Assembly: GCA_964035545.1 (NCBI GenBank) | Contig: OZ037769.1 | Coordinates: forward strand, 7,687,929 to 7,751,928 | DNA from: Bugula neritina | Lineage: Eukaryota; Bryozoa; Gymnolaemata; Cheilostomatida; Bugulidae | Length of the DNA: 64,000 nucleotides | Direction: 5' to 3' | Part shown: positions 22,415 to 33,560 of the stretch, in pieces | How positions within the stretch are numbered: position 1 is the first letter of the stretch | Layout of the letters: each line of letters starts with the position of its first letter | The notes under the pieces: model-generated | The model's database searches: none | What the model saw: the letters and a program-made list of their open reading frames with translations, nothing else | What the model was told of the DNA's origin: nothing | Program-made: the position numbers and the translations under genes

Positions 22415-24585
22415 ATGAAGAAGCCAGAAGATCCAATCACTGGAGAGTTTTCAGAGTTTATGTGGATGGCAGAAGATGGTGCAGAAGAAGGCCTTGAACA
22501 GCAGGCAAGTCTCTTTCTCATATTTACTACTGTCAAGTCTTGTAGAAAGCGGCATGGCTAGTTTATACTGAAAAATGTTTAATTTCATGATTTTCATTTT
22601 AAAGGTGGAAGAAGAGATGGAGTTGATTGAACAAGACTTTTTAGAAGCCATGTTTGATGATTTGCTAAGAGAAGAAGACGAGAGGGAGTCTTACTACGGC
22701 CCCCCTGACGAGTATCATGACCAGCAACCAAGTGCTATGTTCGGTTGGAGTATGCAGTTGCCAAAGGTACGCTAAGTCTGTATTATATTTGAGTAAGCAG
22801 TCTTCAAAGAGACAAGCTAGGCTTTTTGTTTTAGGCATCATCAAACATTATAAAGTCTATTCTCAAAACAATGAGGTTCATACACATGTAAGATATTTCA
22901 GCAGTCAGTTTTACCCCGTAGATGATATCTAGTGTTTTGAGCACAGTGGCTCTGTATCGTATTAGTGTTACAGCCATCTCCTGCAGTGATGCATTGCATG
23001 TCATTAATAATTGTAGAAATGTAGTTATTATAGATAGGAAATTGTTGTAAAAAAAAATGGTTAGCATTTCCAGTTGAAACAAATGCAATATAATATTCAA
23101 ATGAATTTGATAGCACTCTAATGCAGTTGTCGGTCAATGCAGCTATTATAAGGACACTTTGTACAATATAATATGTAGCCGGGCAAGTGAATCTGCCAAC
23201 CTTCTGGCTGTTAACCCTCAACAACACATTGTGTCCTGCCTTCTCATAATCTTCTTTGACATCAAGTCTGTGCTATCTGAAATTTCACAGTAATTCAGTT
23301 GTACAATCATGGTGGTTGTTCAGGTCAATTCATCATTGCCAGTTAGTGTGCCACGCAATATTGATGATTCATTCTTGCTTAAACTATGACAGCATGATCT
23401 AGTAACAGGCCAGCTTAATATGATAGGTAATTATCATCAGCCTCCTTTATTCTTGTATACGCAGTGCATACCACAGTGCATACCTGACTGAATCACCTCC
23501 TTGGGTTACTTGAAACTAGTTATTAAACCTGGGTGTGGGCTGACATAGACAGCAGTCTATCTAATTTTGGTCTAGTGAGATATTTAGTAGCACTACGTTG
23601 TCACCTGCTGCAGTGTAAACTGCTTATGCTTTACTACTTCACAGCTGGGTGCTAATAACTGGCTGTAATCCAGTCTCACATAACAAGGAGTGACATAAAG
23701 TTCACTAACTATACAGCAGAGAAGGGGCTAAAGAGCACTTTTTGTGAACTAACTGCCATTGTTTGTTGCCAAAAATACTCTATTGCCAAATTGAATTGCC
23801 AGTCAGTCGCCCACTTAGATTCGTTGTAAACAATTTAATGACCCATTATTCGTGACCTAATAATATAACGCCACTCAAGTTGATTGTATTGTTGAAGCCA
23901 ACAAGCCTGCGTTTCAACTAACTATACTGTGAGTTTAGTAGGACTGGAATCAATAAGGGCTGGTGTATGCAATGCTCCCAACCATAAGCTAACTTTATTT
24001 AAGAGATTCATCTCCGTTGATTGGCTGTTGCAACACTTCCACATAGGAGTCATTAGTCATGTTACCTTGGTATCCATCATTTCTAGATAGTTCTCTTACA
24101 TCAACTGCTACAAGCTCTACCATCATATATTAGGGGTTTATGGTGGCCAACAACCAATAATATCTTTAATGTAGAGCACTTTACAACTATATGACTGTTA
24201 CAACCAGCATTAACTGCAGTTTCTCTGTAATTTCCAGTATATTCTAGTCTGCGTCACATGTTGACTTTATCTCCTTTTCCTGATAATTCCACAATGATTT
24301 TAAATTGATGCAATATTTTATCTGTTGGCTTTTATTCAATAAATATTTATCATTAGCTGAGTCTTCCATACAGTGAAACTGCATTGTTTCCTGATTCATC
24401 TGTAGGTGACCCTCATGACGTAACTTTCCTGCAATATATTACATATAAATATTATATAACACTTGGGATAGCAGCCTGCTCTGGCAAATGTTGTTAAGAA
24501 TTACTTTATTTTCTAGATTGAAAGTCAACTGAACCCTAACGCTCCAGAGTTCGTACCCAGAGTGTCTCAGAATGCTGGCTGTTAG
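22415..24585 (+). CDS. PAIP2: PABP-interacting protein 2 (translation repressor)
   Basis: Three coding exons, 22415-22504, 22605-22766 and 24517-24585, giving 106 residues (human PAIP2 is 127). PAIP2 binds poly(A)-binding protein and displaces it from poly(A) and eIF4G, lowering translation. Seen here: a short N-terminus with FSEFMWMAEDG, matching the family AEYMWM motif; a very acidic middle (QDFLEAMFDDLLREEDE) corresponding to PAM1; and a C-terminal PAM2 motif, SQLNPNAPEFVP (87-98), that binds the MLLE domain. The ATG is 2 nt after a splice acceptor (AG at 22411-22412), so an upstream non-coding exon is expected. Intron 1 begins with GC (CAG|GCAAGT), a GC-AG intron. All junctions are phase 0. 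The protein is shorter than the vertebrate one, mostly before FSEFMWM and between PAM1 and PAM2. Confidence 0.93.
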
Positions 24586-26541
24586 CTCGGCATCTGATCA
24601 ACTATTTGGTGGAGGATACAAGCTGCACCAAATTGGAATTCTACTAACTAAACTTATTAACACTAAAATATTCATACTGTCATACAGTGTACATTGTCAT
24701 GTCAAAGTGTTGTTCTATATACATATTATATATTCTATAAGAATGCTTTTATACAAGAATGCTCGGGATACTGCAGTGGAAAATATGTTACAGAAAAATT
24801 ATAAAATCTGTGATAATGACCAAAAATGTAGATATTTATATACACAGTATTTTAGATGGATAATGTTATTATGTTATATCTTTTGCTATTTTTCACGTTC
24901 TGTACACAACCTACTTTGTAGTGTGGCCTAATAACTGCTGAGTATGTATTTACAGTGTTGAAAGTAGACATAGTAAAGATGGCTAGCTTTAACTTCCTGT
25001 ACCAATCAAATCAGTTTTATTTCGTCCAGACTTGACTCAGCCTATCAGCATTCCTAATCATTGTAGTAACAGTATAGACTGAGAGTGTATAGACTGGGGG
25101 TGTATAGCCTGGGGGTGTATAGCCTGGGGGTGTATAGCCTGGGGGTGTATAGCCTGGGGGTGTATAGCCTGGGGGTGACTGGCTGGTCTATTACAGACCA
25201 TGCTATGAACAAGTCTAAATAGAATCTTTGATTTATGGTGCTTTTGAGTGCTGCAGCTTCTTTGCTGTTTATTGCTGATACTGTATTTCACTATTGCTGT
25301 TTATTATTTTAATGGCTGCCTATATCATTGTATAGAACTTTAGTATATACTTGTAAAGAATCGATTGTGCATAACTTGTAAATTTATCAATCTTTTTAAC
25401 GACTAGTCTTACAAATATTATAATTTTTATCAGAGAACAATTTATTGATAGAAACCAAGATTGATTTTTGTTTTTCACATTTCAAAAATTTTGTAGCATC
25501 CCATCCGTTCCTTGTAAAATTTGCATTTTATTATTTTAAATTTATAAATAAAGCAAATGTGGTGTTACTTGGTGACTGATTATTTAGTCTGAAGTTTGCA
25601 CGTAAGTTACTCAAACGTGATATAAAAGGAGGTTGTTGCTGGTAAATTGCCAGAAGAAATGAAAACACTGCAAAAAGCAAGGGATTTCACAAGTAGGCCT
25701 TTATTGGCTTGTAACTGAATTGCAGCTGAAATGGTTGTCTTCCAAATGTTTGCACCTCTCGAGTTGGCATGTTTCAGAAGTCTGTCAATGTCTTATACTG
25801 ATTATATTACATCTGAAGCAATATCTGTGTAATGCTGCTCCTAACACCTTGGAGCAATGCTGTACAGGTACATTGTACACTATAAGCAGTGGCACTAATT
25901 TTTATGAGTGTATTTTATCTCGAATGCAGATATGTGCACCCTATAGAAACCATATTTTGCTTTAGAAATATGATTTTTCCATACAGGACCTTTTTAATTA
26001 AAAGCCTAAGTTAGTTACTATTTTATATGTTTCATAAAAACTGCTCAAACAGTTGAGATAAAAGCATTATTTTAAAGGTAAATTCTCTATCATTGGAAAA
26101 TCTTCTTTGTGATACTAAATTCATACATCGACTAAATCACCTGCATTTGGGTGAATGTTTGACACTGTATACCAGATAAAACTTTTACAGAAAAATCCCA
26201 TAATAAAAAGTGAGAACATTCATGCTTTCAGTACAGCTATATTTAGTATCAAAACTTTGACATATTAAAAAGTGGCAAAACTGATTTAACTGTGCTATTT
26301 TTAAGGTGACAAAACTAGGTATGCACATATTGCAAGATGAAAACTGTCGTGCAGAAGTGTAACTGAAAAGGTCGAAGGTTATGTAAGCAATATAATCTTT
26401 AGTGTCTAGGAATTTTGTTAGTAACTTCTACAATAAGTTCTGACCTCCGAACTGACAGTGACAGCAACAGTCTTAACACGCCATACTGCTTACTCACTAC
26501 TGCAAGGTGGACATCCTTACTAGAACATACACTGATTAAAG
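24586..26541. other. Intergenic region between PAIP2 and the aldo-keto reductase gene
   Basis: Holds the PAIP2 3' untranslated region, a 15-bp minisatellite (25072-25178), an AATAAA at 25547 that is a distant candidate poly(A) signal, and the presumed promoter of the reductase. No other gene is supported. Confidence 0.6.
25072..25178 (+). repeat. Minisatellite, 15-bp unit
   Basis: About six near-perfect copies of TGTATAGCCTGGGGG, the first ones diverged (TATAGACTGAGAG). Strong strand asymmetry: runs of five G recur every 15 nt on the plus strand, giving G-quadruplex potential. Confidence 0.95.
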
Positions 26542-28561
26542 ATGAGTAAGATCAAGTCTCCCAAAACCTTTGTGCCAGCATATCACAAGAGTGGTGTAAG
26601 CAGCAAGATGAAGTACAGACAGCTGGGAAACACTGATATGCACGTGTCGTATCTGGGACTTGGAGCCTCTGCTTTTGGCTCTGTGTTCAGACCAACGGAT
26701 GATACTGAGGCGTGCGAGGTGGTGGACAAGCTGCTACAATCAGGTATAAACTACATTGACACGGCTCCTTGGTATGGTCATGGCAAATCAGAAAGAGTCC
26801 TGGGAGAAGCTTTGAAGAACATTCCCCGAGAAGCATACTACATTGCAACCAAAGTAGGCCGCTATGACCCTCAGCCAGATAAGATGTTTGATTTCACTTA
26901 TGAAAGAACTGTTAAAAGTATTGACGAGAGTTTGGAGCGGCTGGGGTTGCCCTCTGTTGACCTCATCCAGGTTCACGATGTAGAGTTCTCTCCTTCTATA
27001 GATCTTATACTTAATGAAACTTTACCGGCCTTACAAAAGGCTAAGGATGAAGGAAAGACCCACTATATTGGCAAGTACATGTAGAGCTTCATTACAAGTT
27101 CTTTCAACTGTAGGAAAAGGTCAGGACTTCTACCTAGTAATATCCTACTAGTCTTGGTTGGTGATTAGCAGTCATACAATCTTGTTTAAGCAAGTAGTTG
27201 TAGGGAAATTAAAGATTCGCTAATAGAAAGTTATATATATATGTACTTTCAATAGAAACTTTTATAGCTAGAAAGAGTAGCACAGGGCTAATGCTCAATA
27301 TCTTCAACTATATATTCTAGTCCACACTCAGTACTTCAACTAGATGAGCAGTTAGGTAGCCGCACACCATTTGTATACATAAGGATTAATTTTCTCACTG
27401 GTGATCATCTTGCACAAGCCTGGTTGCTTGAGCATTATATGAAACCCATTTTGTATCATAATCCATCACAGCCGTCGTAACTTATGCATGTGTGTCATTT
27501 ACCATTGAGGGTAATTTGCAAATTAATACTTTAGAATAGGTGGAGATGGCATATTGCCATAGTTACACAAGTATAGTTCAGTGAGAAAACTTACTAGGAA
27601 TGTATATTAATAGTGCTCTTATACGTGTGCATGCAAGTTAATTATGAGTATATGAAATTAAATATCACCCTAAATTATATATTCATCTCTTGGAGTTTTT
27701 CATCAAATGAAATTCAACATATTATGTTAAAATGACTGTCACGGGGAGCAGCCCTACTGGTTATGTCTACACCACCTTACACTGCATTGAACATACATAT
27801 ATGCTAATAACTATCAAATATTTGGAAACCCTTCCCTTTTAGTTTTCAAAAGTGTAGACTGTAGGTTAACTAATTTATTCTGTGGTAATAAAAAATAGCC
27901 AGTTTAACCCAATATATTATTGTAGGTGTAACAGGTTACCCATTAAGTGTGCTGCAGGAAATTATTGAGAAGAGTAAGGTTAAAATTGATACAGTGCTAA
28001 CCTACTGTAGATACAGTATGAACGACACAACTCTCTTGCAGTATAAAGAGTTTTTTCAACAGAAGGGTGAGCCTAGTTACCATACTAGATAATAATATAA
28101 TGATATAGATAATATTATAATCTAACAAAAGGTATTATCAAGAAGTAATCACTATATCACAAGATCTTATTCTAGGTGTTGGTGTCATCAATGCATCTCC
28201 TATATCAATGGGACTCCTGACAAGTAGAGGACCTCCAGAATGGCACCCGGCTAGAAAGTACCGACCAGAATTGGTGGAGGCGTGTGAGAATGCAGCTAAA
28301 TATTGCGAGTCTGTGGGGGTAGACCTATCACGACTAGCTCTACACTTTAGCTTGTCGGAAGACGATTGTAGTACTTGTTTGGTAAGTACCGCCAGCCTGA
28401 AGAACGCTCAGCGTAACCTTGATGTCATAGAGAACCCACTAAGTGAAGAGGAGAGCCAAGTGCTGGAGCATGTCATGGATAAATATATGAAGCCACTTAA
28501 TAATGCCAACTGGGAGGGGCTCGAGACAGCCGCCCTCAAACGAGGAGAATTTGTTGGGTGA
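26542..28561 (+). CDS. Aldo-keto reductase, L-galactose / D-arabinose dehydrogenase-like
   Basis: Three exons, 26542-27070, 27926-28066 and 28176-28561, giving 351 residues, the usual AKR length. Aldo-keto reductases are cytosolic NAD(P)-dependent TIM-barrel oxidoreductases. The catalytic tetrad is complete: Asp73 and Tyr78 (YIDTAPWYGHG), Lys104 (IATKVGRY) and His145 (LIQVHD). GVGVINASPISMGLLT in exon 3 and the C-terminal cofactor-site residues (STASLKNAQRNL) are typical of the L-galactose dehydrogenase / D-arabinose 1-dehydrogenase subgroup, found in plants, fungi and many invertebrates. The natural substrate cannot be read from sequence. Intron 1 starts with GC (TTG|GCAAGT) and is the only way to keep frame into exon 2 (GVTGYPL). 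The second intron has a standard GT-AG pair. ATTAAA at 28789 is the likely poly(A) signal. Confidence 0.93.
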
Positions 28562-28650
28562 CTCTCAACTTTATTTGACTAACTTTTTATCAAGCAAGAA
28601 TTTCTTTCTTTTGTAAATTACAATAATGCTCTTCTACAGTCAGTGCATAG

Positions 28651-28665
28651 TTTATTAGTTTATTA
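28651..28665 (-). terminator. Candidate poly(A) signals of MRPL53
   Basis: Two TTTATT (AATAAA on the minus strand) about 300 nt past the MRPL53 stop. They lie before the reductase ATTAAA (28789-28794, plus), so the two convergent transcripts may overlap tail to tail. Confidence 0.35.
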
Positions 28666-28788
28666 GTATTGTGAATAGCACATATTTTATTTGTTATAGA
28701 TACTGATATAATATAATGAAATAACTAAGAGATATAATATGGAAAAATGTTGAATTTTCTGTAAAGCCAAATAACTTTTGCAATAGAC

Positions 28789-28794
28789 ATTAAA
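28789..28794 (+). terminator. Candidate poly(A) signal of the aldo-keto reductase gene
   Basis: ATTAAA 228 nt after the stop at 28561, inside the expected 3' region of the opposing MRPL53 gene. Confidence 0.35.
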
Positions 28795-28952
28795 GCTTTG
28801 CTTAGCTAAGATATGACAAATTGTCTCATTATTTTAAGAAAACAGATGTGACATTCTCATTTTCCTGATTTGACTCTGTAGTGACAGTTGAACACTGACA
28901 ACTCCCATCAATAATAATTCACACCACTGGAGCACAACTCCTAAGCTGAATA

Positions 28953-30343
28953 CTACCGCCTCTTTTTCTTACTTTCCTCTTCAGCCGCTTTCCTCTCATA
29001 AATACCACATAAAACTTTAAACTCATCGGCTATTTCTTGGGCTGTAAGATTCTGTGTTTTAAATAATGCGTTATCTCCATTATCTACAATAATATAACGC
29101 TGTACAATAGAAGGTGGTATATCCTACAGTTTACACCATCTGTAAACACTGATTATCAAACCCAAGACAATACAATGCCAACTCTCTCCTTCAAATCAGA
29201 TTTATTCTTATCTAAAATCATAAAACTGACTTGGTGACTTTTCCAAAGAAAGAGTTTAGAATATACGACACAATGAATTCAAAGCTTGGCATTTTTTGCC
29301 GAGACATTGATTACATATTCAAAAGTTGTTACAATCTACCAACTATAAGATTCACTCTCATATTTTGTACCATTAGATGTTCACTTTATGTTTCATACAA
29401 AATGAGGGGTAAATTCCACCTCCAGCTTAGAATGTGCCTACGGAAGTTAGGTCTAAATCATACAGAAATGTTACTTACTAAACTTAACCTGCATGCTGGG
29501 CTCAGAACGATCACAAACTACATTCAGTTTGACATTACATTTGAAATTGGTTTGGCGGATTTTAGGAGTGTCAAGATGAAAGGCAAATGATCTGCAACAA
29601 ACGTAAACATATGAAACAAACATATAATAAAGTTCAGCAAAATACAAATATAATATAATAAAGTTCAATACGAGAATTGGCTAATCTCGACTGCAGAATA
29701 AAATTAATTAGAACAAAGGTAATGTCAATTTAGAGTAACAACTCTCATCAAGCACTGAAAAAGAAAATTAAGTACAAACTGTTCATTTATTACTGGTGAA
29801 TATGATTAGAAGTAGTCAAAATCTTTATCATAATCCAACGGTTTTTAATATGATCATTCAACAGGAACTATTCCTTGCCAATAGTGCCATTACTCAAACG
29901 TGAATGAAATTGCCCTGGGCAGCTATGCAGATTTATGATCAATGCTAAAGTTATATATTGTCTAGTTAAGCCAGTAAAATTCTTGCTTTGTATGATTTTT
30001 TCTATGACTTCAGCTCTAAACCAGGCTAACAGAATTAGGTAAGAAATATTTTTTTGCTTTCCGGTAAAAAAAATATAATTTTACAAAATTAGGGTCACTT
30101 ACTTGAAAAAGAAAATTTGGCACTTTCATATTTTTAATAAAAAGCATTGTTTAAATACCTGATTGACTCTGCCTGTTTTCCTGTAAATGGATCAAACATC
30201 ATTTCTACCCTAGAAACCTGTGTAAGCTGCACACCTCTCATTGCTTGATAAAAGCTAGTAGCAGGATCATTCAGCTTTCCAATGCTAGGAATATACCTGA
30301 TGCCATATTTGTACCCCCTTGACATGGTGTTATAGTATAACAA
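28953..30343 (-). CDS. MRPL53: Mitochondrial ribosomal protein L53
   Basis: Exons on the minus strand: 30343-30159, 29591-29479 and 29083-28953. The product aligns to the family through MFDPFTGKQAESIR (human QFCPFEKNVESTR), TNFKCNVKLNVVCDRSEPSMQVKF (human [24 protein letters not shown]) and NGDNALFKTQNLTAQEI (human DGHRLIMRGAHLTALEM). It ends in a basic KKKRR. It is a component of the large mitoribosomal subunit. The interval is drawn to the most upstream in-frame ATG (142 residues). ATGs at 30325 (136 residues) and 30238 (107 residues) are alternatives; 30238 gives the length closest to human (112). The exon 2-3 junction was fixed by homology: donor after 29479 (phase 1) to the acceptor at 29083. 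Converges on the aldo-keto reductase gene, 391 nt between stops. Confidence 0.9.
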
Positions 30344-31029
30344 ATATATTTAATATCTATATTTGCTGGAGCTTCTAAACCTAAAAAATAGATGATGAGC
30401 AATAAATAGAAAGTTGAACTAAGCTCCCTGCTCTTATTCCATTATAAATTCTAAAGCAAAGTATAACAACTAAAAACAAAAAAAAGCTTAGAAACCATAG
30501 TTTAAAGATTATTTGTGGGTTAGAGTTATTGGTCTTGGTGTGCCTTGATAGTGGCCACTGCTTAATTTTACGTATAACTTGTTACTACTAATCTGGAGCT
30601 GTGATATGATGCATCTTGCAACCATTTGCAGCCCACGATGTAAATAAACAGCAGAAATAACAATGGCTTTCAAGGTTACTGTCAAGTCACCTTTTTAGTT
30701 ATTGTTGTTATGATTATTTTAGAGATTCACTATTAACTCAACAGTAATTATTGAACAATTCTACTTACTCATATTAATTAGTTATTACTGAATTAGTAAT
30801 TAAATTACTAATTTACTAACTTTTTAAAAGAAATATATATTTTCTTTCTTTATATAAAATAGTATTAAAATTATGAACATAATCATAATGACCCTAGCAA
30901 TGAGCTAAACCTGATTCCAATTCACACTGACTCGAGTATTTGAAACTCAATGTCTCGTGTCAACAGATTTGCTTACTATCATTTAATTGAATTTACTAAA
31001 ACCATTTGATTGAGCATGTCAAAGTTGAT

Positions 31030-31071
31030 CCCCGCTACCCGAGCAAGAGAGAGCGGAGATATATAGGTGAA
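31030..31071 (+). repeat. Short dispersed repeat, copy 1
   Basis: Contains CCCGCTACCCGAGCAAGAG then AGCGGAGATA and TAGGTGA. The same order of blocks recurs at 33012-33050. CCGCT and AGCGG can pair as a short stem. Confidence 0.5.
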
Positions 31072-31499
31072 GATTTCAAAGTTGATTCAAAGTCCAATTG
31101 AACTTCTAGTATCTATAGCAAATAAATATGATTTAATAGCCTTCTGAAATTGCTCAAAGTTACAACACCAATTAACTACAACTACAAATGATTTTAGGGT
31201 AATTTAAATTAACTCAATTTGAATCAAATTATTTAATTATAATACAACGAATGACCTGATCCGAACTTGATCTGGGAATTTTCTTCTAGACCATGACTTG
31301 GCTTGCTCAGTGTTAGAACTTTGACACAGATCTGATTTGAACTACTAAAATTTATATTACTAGGACTACCATTACAGTCACTAGACTATTACTTACAGCA
31401 TGCAACTACTACACCCATTCACCACAAATTTAAATTACTCGCACTGTGCTTAGATTTAGCATAACTATAAATGTAAGTATCACTATCAAAATGAGTATT

Positions 31500-32040
31500 C
31501 CTAGTGAGTAGTAGTACTACTACTAGTAGTAGAACTACATCTTGATCTAATTCTATTAAAGCTACTACTATAATTATAAGTATAACTATTAGTATTATTA
31601 TTAGCATTATCGGTGAGTACTACTACTAGTACTACTAATACTAGTGTACTACTACTAATGAGCACTTGTAGTGGGTAGTAGTATTACTAGTAGCACTACA
31701 TGTTAATCTAACACTATCAGTATTAGTTTTACAGTATAATACTTTTCTATTAGTATTAGCATTAAAGTAATTCTAATTCTAAGCAATAGTAGGGAATTAC
31801 TAATAGTGATAGTATTAGTATTACCATTATTATAAACTAACACAACTAGTTGTAGTACTTGCCGGTAATGCAATTGGTAAATGTAATAGTTATACTTACA
31901 CTAATATTGCTTTTTAGTAAAAAGGTAATGAAGTTTTCTTTTAAAATAAAAATATGGTAATAAATTTATACTAATATTAATAATAATAGTCAAGTGTTAC
32001 TGTTGGTGTTACTAGTAGTAGTACAGGTTTTACTAGTAGT
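31500..32040. repeat. TAN-triplet array (TAG/TAC/TAT/AAT mix)
   Basis: Long stretches built almost only from TAG, TAC, ATT and ACT triplets, with many self-complementary TACTAGTA units. Similar arrays occur at 17290-17650, 32560-33000 and 54060-54860. Confidence 0.8.
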
Positions 32041-32041
32041 A

Positions 32042-32554
32042 CAGGTTACTGTCGTCTTGTACACAAGTAGTTTCATACACCGGTCGCTTTGTATACAAAA
32101 TGGTCTTTCGTACACATACTGCTGTCCATTCTGTATATAAAATTAAAAATAAATTAATCCACTGAATAACAACTTGAATGGTACTAGTTTACTTATTTAT
32201 TGCATCCCAGCTTCTTCCCTCCTCCCCCTTTTTCTCTCTCTTTGAAACAAAAATGGATTAATTGACTATCTGCTGCCATCCAGTTCTACTGACAGTGAAA
32301 ACAATATCTAAACCAATAGAGCAGTTTCTCCGCAACATCTACATATCACAATAATAAACAAGCATGCAATGAAATGAAATGTGCAAGTTACTTGTGAGCA
32401 GCAATGTATGACCCATACATCAAATAATAAATAAATAGCAAAAATATTTTAGTTAATTTATATTGATGTGTAAAAAACGACTCATCAGATGTGCATGAAA
32501 CGACCTGAAAAAGTGAGTACGAAACGACTTGTGTGCGAAATGACCTGCACCCTG
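32042..32554. mobile_element. Non-autonomous transposon with tandem-repeat inverted ends and TA flanks
   Basis: Left end CAGGTTACTGTCGTCTTG followed by several GTACACA.AGT.GTTTC-like units to about 32135. The right end in reverse is CAGGGTGCAGGTCATTTCG with the same AAGTCGTTTCGTAC units (about 32470-32554). The 513-bp element is flanked by TA on both sides. The interior is AT-rich and non-coding. The architecture matches the 18753-19306 element but the sequence differs. Confidence 0.65.
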
Positions 32555-32559
32555 TAGTA

Positions 32560-33000
32560 CTACTACAACTACGTCTACTGACAGTGACTGTAAGTGATTA
32601 ACAGAACACCTAGTAGTAGTAGCAATAGTACAGTACAGTGAGTACCAGTACTACTAGAATTAGTACTGGTACTACTGTAGTACTAGTACTACTTACAGTC
32701 TTACTAGTTCTGTCTTGGTTTAAGTTAACTGCTAAGTACTACTACTAGTAGTAGTAGTAGTACTATTACTAATAGTAGTACTAGTAGTAGTAGTACTACT
32801 ATTAGTACTACTATTAGTAATAGAATATTAGTAATACTAATAGTAATAGTGATAATTATAATTCTAATTGTATTACTATTAGTATTACTACTAGTATTAG
32901 TACTACTATTAGTATCAACTAGTAATACTAGTATTAGATAAAGACTAAATGTAATACTAATAGTATAAGTAATACACTAATACTATTAGTATTAGTATTA
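32560..33000. repeat. TAN-triplet array
   Basis: Runs such as TAGTAGTAGTAGTACTA and ATTAGTATTACTACTAG; strongly self-complementary, continuing the array cut by the transposon at 32042-32554. Confidence 0.8.
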
Positions 33001-33011
33001 CATTTAATCTT

Positions 33012-33050
33012 TACCCGCTACCCGAACAGGACAAAGCGGAGATAGGTGAG
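33012..33050 (+). repeat. Short dispersed repeat, copy 2
   Basis: ACCCGCTACCCGAACAGG then AAAGCGGAGATAGGTGAGA, matching the blocks at 31030-31071. Confidence 0.5.
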
Positions 33051-33546
33051 AATCAGAATGAGAATAGGTGAGAAAATCAAAAAGTACATTTAATCTTTAT
33101 CTTATTAGTGATTTTAGGTTAATCACTTTTTTAGTTTCTAAACCTAAAAAGCCATTGCATTTCAAGCAAATTTCAATGTTTTTACACAGTTGTAAAGTTT
33201 TGTAGCTCTACTTTTTTTATCATACTTAAAATTCCACACGTTATAATTATTTTCCATGAAACGGGTACCGACTATTCAAGGACTTGTGATGAATTTTAAA
33301 CTAGTGAATTGTTGGAGTCGCTATTTGTTAGCAAACATTTCGATCATTATTATTAGCCATTGCAACAGACAGCAACCAATTATATGGTATTTAAGAGATG
33401 CACAGTAGAAAATAACTCCTTTTTATCAACTCCTATTAATCTGCCCGCCACAGCTACTTCTTGTTTATTTCCATTGCATTATTATTGTTGCATAAAAGAA
33501 AGAAGCAGAAATATTATCTACCACACTTTTGCTTCTGCTGCTGCTT

Positions 33547-33560
33547 GGGGGGGGGGGGGG
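33547..33560 (+). repeat. Poly-G run of 14
   Basis: Fourteen consecutive G in AT-rich DNA; a candidate sequencing-error site or structured stretch. Confidence 0.9.

Noticed and set aside
22831-23227. Overlapping minus-strand open frames in PAIP2 intron 2
   Set aside because: No splice or promoter context and no recognised motif.
29083-29136. Earlier acceptors (at TTTACAG or CTGTAG) for MRPL53 exon 3
   Set aside because: They break frame or insert residues between two blocks that align without a gap to the family; the acceptor before 29083 fits both phase and homology.
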